Positions 1 through 8,282 of a DNA stretch of 28,966 nucleotides are shown in pieces. The position numbers were made by a program, and so were the translations under genes. The notes beneath the pieces are model-generated. The model saw nothing but the letters and a program-made list of their open reading frames with translations. It had not been told where the DNA came from and searched no databases. Source of the stretch: a virus; IMG/VR virus record IMGVR_UViG_3300021962_000479, positions 1 through 28,966 of that record. The stretch is one strand, 5' to 3'. Numbering within the stretch: the first letter of the stretch is position 1; each line of letters starts with the position of its first letter.

Positions 1-1
1 T

Positions 2-211
2 AAACTTAGACAAGGTAGTGCTCAAGAAGGCTATCCAAAATTTTTAAGAAGTTTTAAGTTAGGCAAGATTCCTTCAAAAAAGAATGAGATTAAAAAAGAA
101 GCAAGAGATATTGTTCTTTCTAATCTTATGAGAGAATTTAGAAGACAAGGCTTTGGTGAAAGAGGCGGTGCAGCAGGTATTAAGTCTGATATTCGCGGAG
201 TTAGATTCTAA
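2..211 (+). CDS. C-terminal part of a head-tail connector-region protein (5' end missing)
   Basis: An open frame enters from the left edge and stops with TAA at 209-211, giving about 69 visible residues that are basic and Lys/Arg-rich (for example FRRQGFGERGG). No start is visible. I do not recognise the fold. Its position just before a probable tail terminator and the major tail protein is where phages usually encode a neck or head-tail connector protein of the HK97 gp10 type, so that is the inferred role. Its stop overlaps the next start as TAATG. Confidence 0.5.
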   Translation, partial: KLRQGSAQEGYPKFLRSFKLGKIPSKKNEIKKEARDIVLSNLMREFRRQGFGERGGAAGIKSDIRGVRF

Positions 212-627
212 TGAGTGTAGCCGTATATTCTGTCAACTCATTCTTGAAAGCCGATTCACAACTTGCCAATATTGCTGGCAAGACTATGAACTTCTTTCCT
301 GTTATCGGATACGGTACTGAGTCTCCCCCATTTGTTGTTTATTTCTTTAATCCAACAATCCCGGATGTAGAGGCTTTCTGGAACAGAATAGATAATGTCA
401 GATATTCAATTTACGACAGCGACGTAGACAGACTCTTCAGGATTTCTGAAAGAATCATCTACCTGCTGGGTAGAGGTGATTCCGTTCAAGATACGGGTGG
501 AATCACTAGCAACACACATACCTTCAAATCATCCATTTTTATAGGTTCAAGCCTTCTTGAACCAATAGAGAAAGAAGGCTGGTATCAGATGGACCTAGAT
601 TTTAGGATCTATTCAGTCAAACCGTAG
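211..627 (+). CDS. Probable tail terminator / tail completion protein
   Basis: A 138-residue protein whose ATG shares one base with the previous stop (TAATG). Size, mixed alpha/beta character and position (after a connector-like gene and one small gene before the major tail protein) match the tail terminator slot of long-tailed phages. These proteins cap the finished tail tube and join it to the head. The N-terminal part (SVNSFLKADSQLANIAGK) reads as an amphipathic helix, and the C-terminal segment (WYQMDLDFRIYS) as a beta strand, as in such proteins. I see no diagnostic motif, so the call rests mainly on synteny. It could be another neck protein. Confidence 0.5.
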   Translation: MSVAVYSVNSFLKADSQLANIAGKTMNFFPVIGYGTESPPFVVYFFNPTIPDVEAFWNRIDNVRYSIYDSDVDRLFRISERIIYLLGRGDSVQDTGGITSNTHTFKSSIFIGSSLLEPIEKEGWYQMDLDFRIYSVKP

Positions 628-649
628 TCTTGTGGTAATATAAGAAGGT

Positions 650-844
650 ATGAAGTATAATGTAATTACATACATCGGAAAAACCCCTGGTTTTACGGTG
701 AAATTAAATTCTCGGATTTACGAATTTGAATGGCAAAAAGGCGTAGGAATAGGCCGCAGGTCTGATGAAGTAAATCCAGAACATGCACAAAAGATCGCTA
801 AATGGCGTGACAAAAGAGGGAAAAGAATTTTCACTCTTGATTAG
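650..844 (+). CDS. Small protein of unknown function upstream of the major tail protein
   Basis: A 64-residue basic protein. The first half (GFTVKLNSRIYEFEWQKG) looks like a small beta domain; the second (EHAQKIAKWRDKRGKRIF) looks helical. It sits in the slot between tail terminator and major tail protein where many phages carry a short conserved protein; I cannot assign a function. The start is awkward: AGAAGG at 643-648 lies only one base from ATG 650, and an in-frame stop at 641 rules out an upstream start, so either spacing is poor or initiation is coupled. The stop TAG (842-844) is embedded in the next gene's AGGAGG. Confidence 0.65.
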   Translation: MKYNVITYIGKTPGFTVKLNSRIYEFEWQKGVGIGRRSDEVNPEHAQKIAKWRDKRGKRIFTLD

Positions 845-854
845 GAGGTAAAAA

Positions 855-1445
855 ATGCCAGGTGCAAATACAGTTACCGTCGCTAATATCGTCGTTGGTG
901 AGGCCGAAGTTAAGGTCGGTCCATCGAATACTACGATGACAAATAGCGATTTCAACAACCTGACAAGTGTCGGTGGTACACAGAACGGTGTTGAAATCTC
1001 TTGGGAGCCTGACATGGTTGACATTGAAGTTGACCAATATGGTGATGCTGCCAAGGTTATTCAGTCAAAGGTTAAGGTCATGCTTAAGACCACTCTTGCT
1101 GAGGCTACATTGAACAATCTTGCTCTTGCTTGGAGCTATGATGTTACAACGGGTGGTGCTGACGTTAAAGCAAATAATGACGGTGCCAACACAAAGACAT
1201 TCATGTTCGGTGTCCAAAGCGTTTATCCATACGAGAAGGCTGTCCAGATCGTTGGTAATGCTCCAGGAACAACCGCTGGTACTGTTAAGACCCGTAAGTT
1301 CAATACAAAGCGTGCGGTGTCTTTCGAGTCATCAACAATCTCAATGAAGCGTGCAGAGGCAACAACCTTTGCTGTTTCGTTCAGAATCCTTCCAGTCAGC
1401 TCTGACGTTGACTACGAATACGGCAAAATTATCGACGAAATCTGA
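855..1445 (+). CDS. Major tail protein (tail tube subunit)
   Basis: A 196-residue protein, the usual size of siphophage tube subunits, which polymerise as rings around the tape measure protein. Features that fit: a Gly/Thr/Val-rich beta-strand composition, an N-terminal stretch (VVGEAEVKVG) followed by a VEISWEPDMVDIEVDQ segment of the kind seen in tube proteins where the chain describes a reference bias value, and a C-terminal FAVSFRILP strand. Directly downstream come a strong terminator hairpin and the frameshifted chaperone pair, the canonical order. AGGAGG at 843-848, six bases before ATG, is one of the best ribosome-binding sites in the window, as expected for an abundant protein. Confidence 0.85.
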   Translation: MPGANTVTVANIVVGEAEVKVGPSNTTMTNSDFNNLTSVGGTQNGVEISWEPDMVDIEVDQYGDAAKVIQSKVKVMLKTTLAEATLNNLALAWSYDVTTGGADVKANNDGANTKTFMFGVQSVYPYEKAVQIVGNAPGTTAGTVKTRKFNTKRAVSFESSTISMKRAEATTFAVSFRILPVSSDVDYEYGKIIDEI

Positions 1446-1473
1446 TAATTTAATACCGTCTGTACTGGAGAAG

Positions 1474-1516
1474 ACCCCTTGTATGATATACTCATACGAG
1501 GGGTTTTCCCCTTTTT
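1474..1516 (+). terminator. Rho-independent terminator after the major tail gene
   Basis: The arms 1474-1486 (ACCCCTTGTATGA) and 1492-1504 (TCATACGAGGGGT) form a 13-bp stem with one G-U pair and the loop TATAC. It is followed by TTT, CCCC and then TTTTT. It lies in the 91-base gap between the major tail protein and the chaperone gene. Such a hairpin would lower expression of the chaperone and tape measure relative to the tube subunit, the stoichiometry long-tailed phages need. The interrupted T tract suggests partial termination. Confidence 0.85.
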
Positions 1517-1536
1517 GACATTATTGGAAGGAATAA

Positions 1537-1848
1537 ATGAATACAAAAAATGCAGACTTGTATAGAGGCGTAGATATCGTTTTTGCTGATGGTCAGACAA
1601 GAACGGTGAGACCACTTACAATTCGTCGTCTTCGTGAATTTATGGATATTGCTAACAACATGAAAGTTCCCGAGGATGGCAATCTTACAAATGAAGACAT
1701 TGACCAGATGGTGAGAGCCGCGTCAATTGCTCTTAGTAAAGCAGACCCAGAATTGGCTGCCGATTTGGAAGCGCTTGAGGATGTTCTTGATCTTCGCTGT
1801 TTCCAAGAAGTCATGGCAGCAGCAATGGGTAACGACCCAAACCTGTAG
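1537..1848 (+). CDS. Tail assembly chaperone, short form (lambda gpG-like)
   Basis: A 103-residue acidic, helix-rich protein with GGAAGGA six to seven bases upstream. Position between major tail protein and tape measure, size, and a slippery heptamer four codons before its stop mark it as the short product of the two-protein tail chaperone system (lambda gpG/gpGT). This system coats the tape measure protein and recruits tube subunits. The N-terminal part (TRTVRPLTIRRLREFMDI) resembles the entry region of many phage chaperones that recall cell-wall-phage gpG families. Most ribosomes should stop at TAG 1846-1848; a minority should shift to make the long form. Confidence 0.85.
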   Translation: MNTKNADLYRGVDIVFADGQTRTVRPLTIRRLREFMDIANNMKVPEDGNLTNEDIDQMVRAASIALSKADPELAADLEALEDVLDLRCFQEVMAAAMGNDPNL

Positions 1849-2168
1849 AGGGGGGTTCTGGGGAGCCATTAACTTGGTCGGACATCCCCCTTCTCAAATA
1901 TGAAGCAGAAGTCTTCGTTCAATGCGGGGCTTGGAAAAATCTATATGAATTAGAAGATCAACTCATCCTGCATGAGTTGTTCTTGCTTTTCAGAGCCTGC
2001 ACTAATGAATTTACTAAGAGTATTAAGGCATCTGCAATTGGCTTTGGTGCTGAAGTTGATTTTGATGATGACTGGTATGACCCAGCACCACCAGAGCCAG
2101 TTAAGACAGTAGAGAAAGACGATCTTAGATTCATTCCTATTGGTTTGGGTTACGAAAGCGGTCAATAA
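1537..2168 (+). CDS. Tail assembly chaperone, -1 frameshifted long form (gpGT-like)
   Basis: The -1 frame is open from 1833 to TAA 2166-2168 but has no convincing start of its own. Slippage on C CCA AAC (1836-1842) joins 102 residues of the short chaperone to about 108 residues read from 1842, giving about 210 residues. The junction reads ...GNDPN then PVEGGSGEPLTWSD. The extension contains IPLLKYEAEVFVQCG and an acidic patch (VDFDDDWYDPAPPEP), similar to T domains that contact the tape measure protein. A TTG at 1977 in this frame is not needed as a start. The tape measure gene follows directly. Confidence 0.85.
1836..1891 (+). other. -1 programmed ribosomal frameshift site with downstream stem
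   Basis: The heptamer C CCA AAC at 1836-1842 fits the X XXY YYZ rule in the zero frame (GAC CCA AAC CTG TAG). Six bases after it, AGGGGG (1849-1854) can pair with CCCCCT (1886-1891), a six-base GC-rich stem with a 31-base loop that could hold further structure or a pseudoknot. Heptamer, spacing, stem and an overlapping open -1 frame occur together at exactly the expected place. Confidence 0.88.
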
Positions 2169-2203
2169 TTATTGCTTTTTTTCTCATAAAATGCAATAAT
2201 TAT
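2165..2203 (+). promoter_or_regulatory. Perfect 11-bp hairpin before the tape measure gene
   Basis: ATAATTATTGC (2165-2175) and GCAATAATTAT (2193-2203) are perfect reverse complements separated by 17 bases that begin with seven T. The left arm contains the chaperone stop codon, and the right arm ends two bases before the tape measure ribosome-binding site (AAGG, 2205-2208). It may tune tape measure translation or mark an RNA processing site. It lacks a T tract after the stem, so it is a poor terminator candidate. Confidence 0.6.
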
Positions 2204-2217
2204 CAAGGTACAACGGT

Positions 2218-5200
2218 ATGGCAGCAGAAGACATTGTAATTGGTGTAAACGTACATGGAGAAGATAAACTCTATCGTTTAAGTAATGCTGTCAACCAATT
2301 AAATGCTGCACTTCTTAAGACAAAAAATCCTACACAAGCATTAAATGCTGCGAGTAGAGGTCTTTCTGCTGCTATAGGTTCAACTGGTCGTTCAATGAAC
2401 GATCATGCTAAGACAGTTACGCAAATGATGCGTAATCAGGCTGCCCTGAGCGCTGAATCAAAGAAGGTCGCTAGAGATATAGCAGATCTTAAGAAAAATA
2501 TTGCTCAATTAAGCGCTGAGGAAAAACGTGCTATTCCTCAAATGCAACAGTATGCTAAATCTCTGAATAGTATAAAAGCAAGAGCACTTGTTTCTGACTT
2601 AAAAGCAATTGCACAAGAGCAAAAACGACTTGGTAAGGATGCACAGTTCGTCGGTAGAAGCCTTATCATTGGTCTTACAACACCACTTGTTGGTATTGGA
2701 CGAATGGGTTTGCAATCACTTGTTGCAATTGATAAAGAATTTGTTCGTTTAAATAAGGTTCTTGAATCTGTTGCTCCTAATGCTGAAAAAGCAATGCAAA
2801 AACTTGGTGATGCTGCAACACCAGAGCGTGTTAATGCAATGGTTGATAGTTTTAATGAACTTGATAAGTCATTAGATTCTGTTAGCCAAAAATTTGGTGT
2901 TGCTAAGTCATTAGTTGTTGGTCTTTCTGCTGACTTCGCAGAACTTGGTGTTACTAATACAAAAAATATTGCAAAGTTAACAGAACTTACTGCTGCAACT
3001 GAAAAACTTGGTTCGATGGATATAAGTGCTGCACAAGATTTAGTGCAAAGCCTTTACTTCCAAGCAGTAAGATCATTTACATTATCTGGTCGTGAATTTA
3101 AGAATGCAATGGAGCGTGAACAGGCAGCTATTAATGCTGCTACCGCTCAGTTGAATATGTTCAACTTAGTTGAAAACACAACTGCTCTGACATTAAGAGA
3201 TCTCGGTGATGCATTCCCAGAAGTTGCTGCAGCAGCAACATCATTCGGTCTGTCAATGACAGAAGCAGCAGCATTGCTTGCTCCAATGAAAGCAGCTGGT
3301 TTCGAAATTGGTGCATCTGCTAACTCTATTAAGGTGTCTCTCCAGAGAGTTACAGCGCCTACAAAACAAAATGCTGACATGTTTAAACAACTCAGCAAAG
3401 AATATAATACTAACTTTGAATTAATTAAAGGCACTGGTCTTGATGCTATTCAGAACTTAATAAATGGTTTTAATGAATTAAGATCATCTGCTGCTGGTCA
3501 AGAAGGTGCTCTTGAATTCATGGCGAAAGTTTTCGGCGTTCGTCAAGGACCAAGAATGGAAGTTGCAATCCAACAGATGGCAGCTTTTGATAAAATATTA
3601 AAAGATGCCAATGCTAGCTCTGGATTAGCAGAAAAACAAATTCAAAAAATTGCTAATACAACTATTTCTTCAATGAATAAAGCAAATGGATCAACAATTC
3701 CACTCATTGATAGTTTTAAGAGCATTGGCATTTTAGCAAGAATCGCTACTGCTCAAGCTGGTCAAACTGTTGAAGATTTTGGAGTCGTTACTCAAAGAGA
3801 TATAGCAGCTGCTTTCGCTGCAAGAGAAGCGATTGGTAAACAAATTCTTGAAGCGAACAGAGAAGGTCGAGATTTAATTGCTGAAATAGGAACTGAAGCA
3901 GGTCGTGCAATGATCGTACAACTTGCTGGTGCAACTACAGCACAAGAAATTACAACAAGAGAATTAAATGCAGCCTTAGACAGTCTTGATACTCAAATTA
4001 ATATTATTAAAAATAATTTTAAACTTCTTGCTGCCGAACTCTTAGAAGGCATGAAGCCTGCCATTGAAAAAGTATCGGATTTAACAACAAAAATTATAAA
4101 CGCATTCAAGGCACTTGATCCAGAAACAAAGAAAATGATTTCTAATTTTGTTTTGTTTGGTGGAGCAACTGTCGCTGCGATTGGTCCACTCGTCTTTATC
4201 TTCGGTCAGGCAAGACTGGCTATGGGTGTTCTTGGCAAAGTCGCTCTTGGTTTGCTACCAAGTCTAAAAAATCTTACTGTTGCTCAAGTTGCTCAAGCAA
4301 GTGCAATGATGAGACTCAAGGCTCCTCTCACAATCATTAATGGTGTTGTCACAAATACAAATGGAAAATTTGCAACATTTATCGCCACACTTGCTAGTGG
4401 CGGTGGACCTCTCGGGACTTTTGCTAATAAAGTTGGAATGCTTACTGGTGTCTTAAAGAAGAGTGATACTGCTGGAATATCTTTGCAAAGAGCAGTAACT
4501 GCTGCTCAAACACAAGCAAATGCTACAAATCTTGGTACGAGTGCATTAACTGGTGCTATTGGTCCACAAGGCGCTACTGCTGCTGGTAGAGGCGCTCCTG
4601 CAAGACAAGTTGCTGCTATTGCTGCTAAAGCTGGGACTCCATTAAGAGTTGCTGGTAGATTTGCTAGTCCAGAACAAGTTGTCGCTGATGCATTAGCAAC
4701 AAGAGCACAAATGGTTCCTGGTCGTAATGTTATAAGAGGGCCGGGAGGAAGATTTAGAGCATTAACTGGATCTCAAAGAGCAAATATTAACTTATTATCT
4801 CAAGCCAATGTCGTTGCTGGTAGACAAAAGGCTCTAGAAGGATTGCAATCTGCTCCAAGTTTATTATTTGGAAGAGCAAAAGGCTTGGGTATATCTGATG
4901 CTGGTGATTTTACTCTTAAGGGTCGTGAAATATCTCAAGCAAGAGGACAGGCACTTGTTCGCGGTGGAGTCCGTGGAATGGCAGCCAGAGTCGCAGAGGC
5001 TCCTAGAGCAATTGGCTCTCGCATTGCATCTGGAGCAACAAATTTAGGCACATCTGTAAAAGGTCTTTCTGCAAAACCTGTTACTGCATTTAAGAATGCA
5101 ATAGACAATGCAAAGAATGCAACTAATGCATTAAGTACAAACTTAGGTAAGTTAGGAGCATCTCAGCCTGGAATATTTAGGAAAGCAATTACTTCTGTTA

Positions 5201-7878
5201 AAGGTTTTGCAACATCTTTTGGCCTTGTTACAAAAGCAATGCATTTAATGAAACTTGCTTGGATTGCAACAGGTATTGGTGCTGCCATACTTGCTGTTTC
5301 TGCAATTGTTTTTATTGTTGTAAAAAACTTTGATGAATTTAAAACAAAAGCAAAACCAGGAATTGATGCATTAAAGGGAGCATTTGATGCGTTAAAGAGT
5401 GGTGTCATGGCAATATTCCAACCATTTGTAAATTTGATTTCAATGATTGGGAGCGGTGGCAAACAAGGTGAGACTGGTGTAGGCGGAATCGCTTCAGCAT
5501 TCAATGTTCTTGCTGAAGTTGTCAAATTTGTTGCTAAAATTATTGAATTTGTATTCAAAGTAATAGGTAAAGTAATCACATACTTCCTTGGCAACTTTGC
5601 CTCAATATTCAGAGGCGTTACTAATATTGTCAAGGGTGTTTCTAGAATGCTTAAAGGTGATTTACTTGGTGGCTTTAAGCAAGCATTTGGTGGAATTATA
5701 AAAGCAGTATATGGGTTGCTCGGACCATTTAGAGCAGTATTTGACATTATCTTCTCAATTCTCACTAAATTTATGAAAGTAGCATCATTTGCATTTGGTT
5801 GGATTCCTGGTCTTGGTGGTGGAATTAAAAAAGCAGCCAAAGGAATGGAACAATTCCAGAAGTTTCTCAAAGATTCTACAAAGATTCCTAAAGCAGCACA
5901 GTCTGCTGGCAAACAAGGTATGGATAATGTCAAGAAAGAAACCTCTGATGCAGGAGAGGTTATGCAAGAAACCATATCTAATGCAGTCGGCAGTGGTATG
6001 GAAGAGGGCGCTGAGCAGGGTGGAAAGTCTTTAAAGAAGACAATCAAAGATGTAAAGAAAGAAATAAAAGAGGCAGCTCTTGATGCATTTGGCGAACAGA
6101 TGAAAGAGGCAGTCGGAAAAATTGTTGAAAACTTTGAAAAGCAAAAACAAGCAGCAATTGACGCAATAGATGTTCAAATTGAAACACTTGATAAACTTAA
6201 GGCTGCTGATGAGTCTCTTACGAAGACAAAAGAATTTGAAGCCAATAAGCGTGCAATTATTGAAGAAAGAGAACTTAATAGACAAAATTATGTTCGTAAT
6301 CGGGCTTTGGCAATTTATGAAGGTCGTATTGACGATGCAAGAATGCTCGGTCTTGAAGAAAGAAAATCAATTCAAGATAGTACTCGTCAGAAAGAGCAAC
6401 TTGAGGAATCAAGAAGAAGAGACCTTGCTCAAGAAAATTTTGAATTCTTAAGAAAATCAATTGAAGACACTAAGAAAGAAGCAGCAAAACTTTTTGATGA
6501 TGTAATTGATAAATTCCAAGAATCTGCTAAGAAAATTACTAAGTTCCCTCCAACCTCTATTGAGCAATGGAACAGCCAAATAAGAGATCTAACAAAGGCT
6601 GCCAATGATGGTGCTGTTGAAATTGAAACTGGATTTGGCACACTCTTTACTAATCTTGAAACAAAAATTAATACAGAAATGCCAAATAAGGCCGTTACTC
6701 CATTTACTAATAAATTGGATGAAATTGTCACGGAAGCCAAAAACAAGTATGGATTAGTAGATGAAAATACTGGAATTATTGGTGCAACACTTCAATTAAT
6801 TTCTGGCATTGGAGCAAAATTTGGTGGTGATACATCAATCAGTGAAAAATTCAATACAGGAGTACTGGGTGCTATAGATAGCACGATGTCTTCTTGGGCT
6901 AAAACAATGGTTGACATAACCGTTCCAAATCTTATGTCAAGCATTGGGACAGCCTTCTCAGAATTTACTGATGGTGAAGGACAATGGGCTAAGGCTGTTG
7001 AGGCAGGCTTGGCAGCCGTTACTTATGCATTTAATAGATCAATTGAAGAAATGAGAACAAAAGGTATTAAACTTACCGATGAACTCAAGACTTTAAGAAA
7101 GACATTTAACGAATTGGTTGGGAAAGAAGAAGGTGGCGCTGGAGGCGGTGGCGGTGGCACTGGAGGCGGTGGATTAGGTGATAGAACACCAGAGCAAGTT
7201 GCCGACTCTAGAAGACAGGCAAACCAAGGAAGTGCTAAATATATTGCTCTTAAAGATACAATAAAGGGTGTAATTGCTGGAACAACCAAGATAGGGGCAA
7301 GGGGTATTCGCGTCTCTTGGTTTGATGGTTCAAAACTTCACAATGCATCATATAATCAAACTCAATTAATGGTAGAGGCATTGGAAGAGGGTGTCCGTAC
7401 TAAGGGTTTGAACAAGTCAATTATTGCAGCAGAACTTGGTTTGAAAGCTGGTGGAAGTACTGCTAAAGGATTGAACAATTACTATTTCCCAATTAAAAAA
7501 TATTTTGGTGGAATGGTTCCAAAAATGGCTGTTGGCGGGTATGTTAATGGAGCAATGTCTCAATCAATCCCAGCATTGCTTCATGGCGGTGAATTTGTTA
7601 TAAGTGCTGCTGCTGTCAATAAGATGGGCATTGGTGCCCTTGAATCAATTAATAATATGAGATTCAAAAATCCAGCAATGTCGCAGCCAAAAGTTGTTAC
7701 AGAGAACTACTCAACACAGAATGTAAATATTTATGTTGATAACTTTATTGGTCAAGAGCAGTGGTTTGAATCAATGATGAAAGAATATAATGTTAAAGTT
7801 GTCCCAAGAAACCAAAAGGCTGCTGGTCTGGAGAATAGAGTTGTAAGAACTTATAATGGTATCAATAGAGGTATGTAA
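2218..7878 (+). CDS. Tape measure protein
   Basis: At 1886 residues this is the largest gene, in the canonical slot after the chaperone pair. The protein sets tail length and is ejected into the host during infection. The N-terminal region is helical and Ala/Lys/Gln-rich. Hydrophobic segments lie near residues 640-680, 1011-1040 and in a long cluster at about 1095-1210. A highly charged coiled-coil-like stretch runs at about 1268-1420. A polyglycine linker sits at about 1638-1655. The C-terminal part has the motif HGGEFV (about 1789), common near the end of tape measure proteins. I see no lysozyme or peptidase motif. By the usual 0.15 nm per residue the tail would be roughly 280 nm. The stop overlaps the next start (TAATG). 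Confidence 0.93.
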   Translation: MAAEDIVIGVNVHGEDKLYRLSNAVNQLNAALLKTKNPTQALNAASRGLSAAIGSTGRSMNDHAKTVTQMMRNQAALSAESKKVARDIADLKKNIAQLSAEEKRAIPQMQQYAKSLNSIKARALVSDLKAIAQEQKRLGKDAQFVGRSLIIGLTTPLVGIGRMGLQSLVAIDKEFVRLNKVLESVAPNAEKAMQKLGDAATPERVNAMVDSFNELDKSLDSVSQKFGVAKSLVVGLSADFAELGVTNTKNIAKLTELTAATEKLGSMDISAAQDLVQSLYFQAVRSFTLSGREFKNAMEREQAAINAATAQLNMFNLVENTTALTLRDLGDAFPEVAAAATSFGLSMTEAAALLAPMKAAGFEIGASANSIKVSLQRVTAPTKQNADMFKQLSKEYNTNFELIKGTGLDAIQNLINGFNELRSSAAGQEGALEFMAKVFGVRQGPRMEVAIQQMAAFDKILKDANASSGLAEKQIQKIANTTISSMNKANGSTIPLIDSFKSIGILARIATAQAGQTVEDFGVVTQRDIAAAFAAREAIGKQILEANREGRDLIAEIGTEAGRAMIVQLAGATTAQEITTRELNAALDSLDTQINIIKNNFKLLAAELLEGMKPAIEKVSDLTTKIINAFKALDPETKKMISNFVLFGGATVAAIGPLVFIFGQARLAMGVLGKVALGLLPSLKNLTVAQVAQASAMMRLKAPLTIINGVVTNTNGKFATFIATLASGGGPLGTFANKVGMLTGVLKKSDTAGISLQRAVTAAQTQANATNLGTSALTGAIGPQGATAAGRGAPARQVAAIAAKAGTPLRVAGRFASPEQVVADALATRAQMVPGRNVIRGPGGRFRALTGSQRANINLLSQANVVAGRQKALEGLQSAPSLLFGRAKGLGISDAGDFTLKGREISQARGQALVRGGVRGMAARVAEAPRAIGSRIASGATNLGTSVKGLSAKPVTAFKNAIDNAKNATNALSTNLGKLGASQPGIFRKAITSVKGFATSFGLVTKAMHLMKLAWIATGIGAAILAVSAIVFIVVKNFDEFKTKAKPGIDALKGAFDALKSGVMAIFQPFVNLISMIGSGGKQGETGVGGIASAFNVLAEVVKFVAKIIEFVFKVIGKVITYFLGNFASIFRGVTNIVKGVSRMLKGDLLGGFKQAFGGIIKAVYGLLGPFRAVFDIIFSILTKFMKVASFAFGWIPGLGGGIKKAAKGMEQFQKFLKDSTKIPKAAQSAGKQGMDNVKKETSDAGEVMQETISNAVGSGMEEGAEQGGKSLKKTIKDVKKEIKEAALDAFGEQMKEAVGKIVENFEKQKQAAIDAIDVQIETLDKLKAADESLTKTKEFEANKRAIIEERELNRQNYVRNRALAIYEGRIDDARMLGLEERKSIQDSTRQKEQLEESRRRDLAQENFEFLRKSIEDTKKEAAKLFDDVIDKFQESAKKITKFPPTSIEQWNSQIRDLTKAANDGAVEIETGFGTLFTNLETKINTEMPNKAVTPFTNKLDEIVTEAKNKYGLVDENTGIIGATLQLISGIGAKFGGDTSISEKFNTGVLGAIDSTMSSWAKTMVDITVPNLMSSIGTAFSEFTDGEGQWAKAVEAGLAAVTYAFNRSIEEMRTKGIKLTDELKTLRKTFNELVGKEEGGAGGGGGGTGGGGLGDRTPEQVADSRRQANQGSAKYIALKDTIKGVIAGTTKIGARGIRVSWFDGSKLHNASYNQTQLMVEALEEGVRTKGLNKSIIAAELGLKAGGSTAKGLNNYYFPIKKYFGGMVPKMAVGGYVNGAMSQSIPALLHGGEFVISAAAVNKMGIGALESINNMRFKNPAMSQPKVVTENYSTQNVNIYVDNFIGQEQWFESMMKEYNVKVVPRNQKAAGLENRVVRTYNGINRGM

Positions 7879-8282
7879 TGCCAGATACATATATTATAAG
7901 TTTATTCTCAATTAATGGAACTGAAATTACAGAGCATAATAGAAGATATAGTGGTGGACAAACTATTAATGCATCAGATGTAGAATTAGATGCTGGTATT
8001 AATAAAAGATATATAAAGAAGAACAAAGAAAACTTCTCTATATCATTTTCTTACTTACCTAATTCTGCAAATAAAACCGTCGATGGCAGAGTCGCCAGAG
8101 ATTTTCTTAAAACAGTTGCAGAAACTCCGGGTAAAAAGACGATACTTATAAAACTCTCTCCCGTTGATCCAGTCAAGACTCTTTTATCATATGTATCTTC
8201 TTATAATGAAACTCTTATTAAAAGAGAAGTTGATCAAGAATGTGCTTACTATGATGTAACTATTTCTTTTGAGGAAGCATAA
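7878..8282 (+). CDS. Minor tail protein, single-domain (distal-tail-like position)
   Basis: A 134-residue protein right after the tape measure gene, where distal tail or baseplate-ring proteins are encoded. Its fold recurs as the C-terminal domain (about residues 598-738) of the next gene product. Shared features in order are a short strand then a Gly and a His/Arg-Arg motif (HNRRYSGG versus NHGRRSST), a KRYIKK/SRYYKK motif, a strand followed by P-N-A/S, T-V-D-x-R-x-A-R-D, and a final acidic strand ending in EEA. This implies ring or collar packing near the tail tip. No enzymatic motif is seen. AGAGG precedes a TAATG junction with the tape measure stop. A Dit-like role is inferred from position. 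Confidence 0.6.
   Translation: MPDTYIISLFSINGTEITEHNRRYSGGQTINASDVELDAGINKRYIKKNKENFSISFSYLPNSANKTVDGRVARDFLKTVAETPGKKTILIKLSPVDPVKTLLSYVSSYNETLIKREVDQECAYYDVTISFEEA

Noticed and set aside
1515-1545. TTGACA after the terminator, a possible -35 box
   Set aside because: The sequence 17 bases later (TGAATA) is a poor -10 box and lies inside the chaperone start.
5163-6047. A 294-residue open frame on the - strand inside the tape measure gene
   Set aside because: It mirrors the codon bias of a long Ala/Lys-rich gene, has no ribosome-binding site or recognisable motif, and would be the only antisense gene.
7023-7289. A proline-rich - strand frame
   Set aside because: It is the complement of the polyglycine codons of the tape measure protein.
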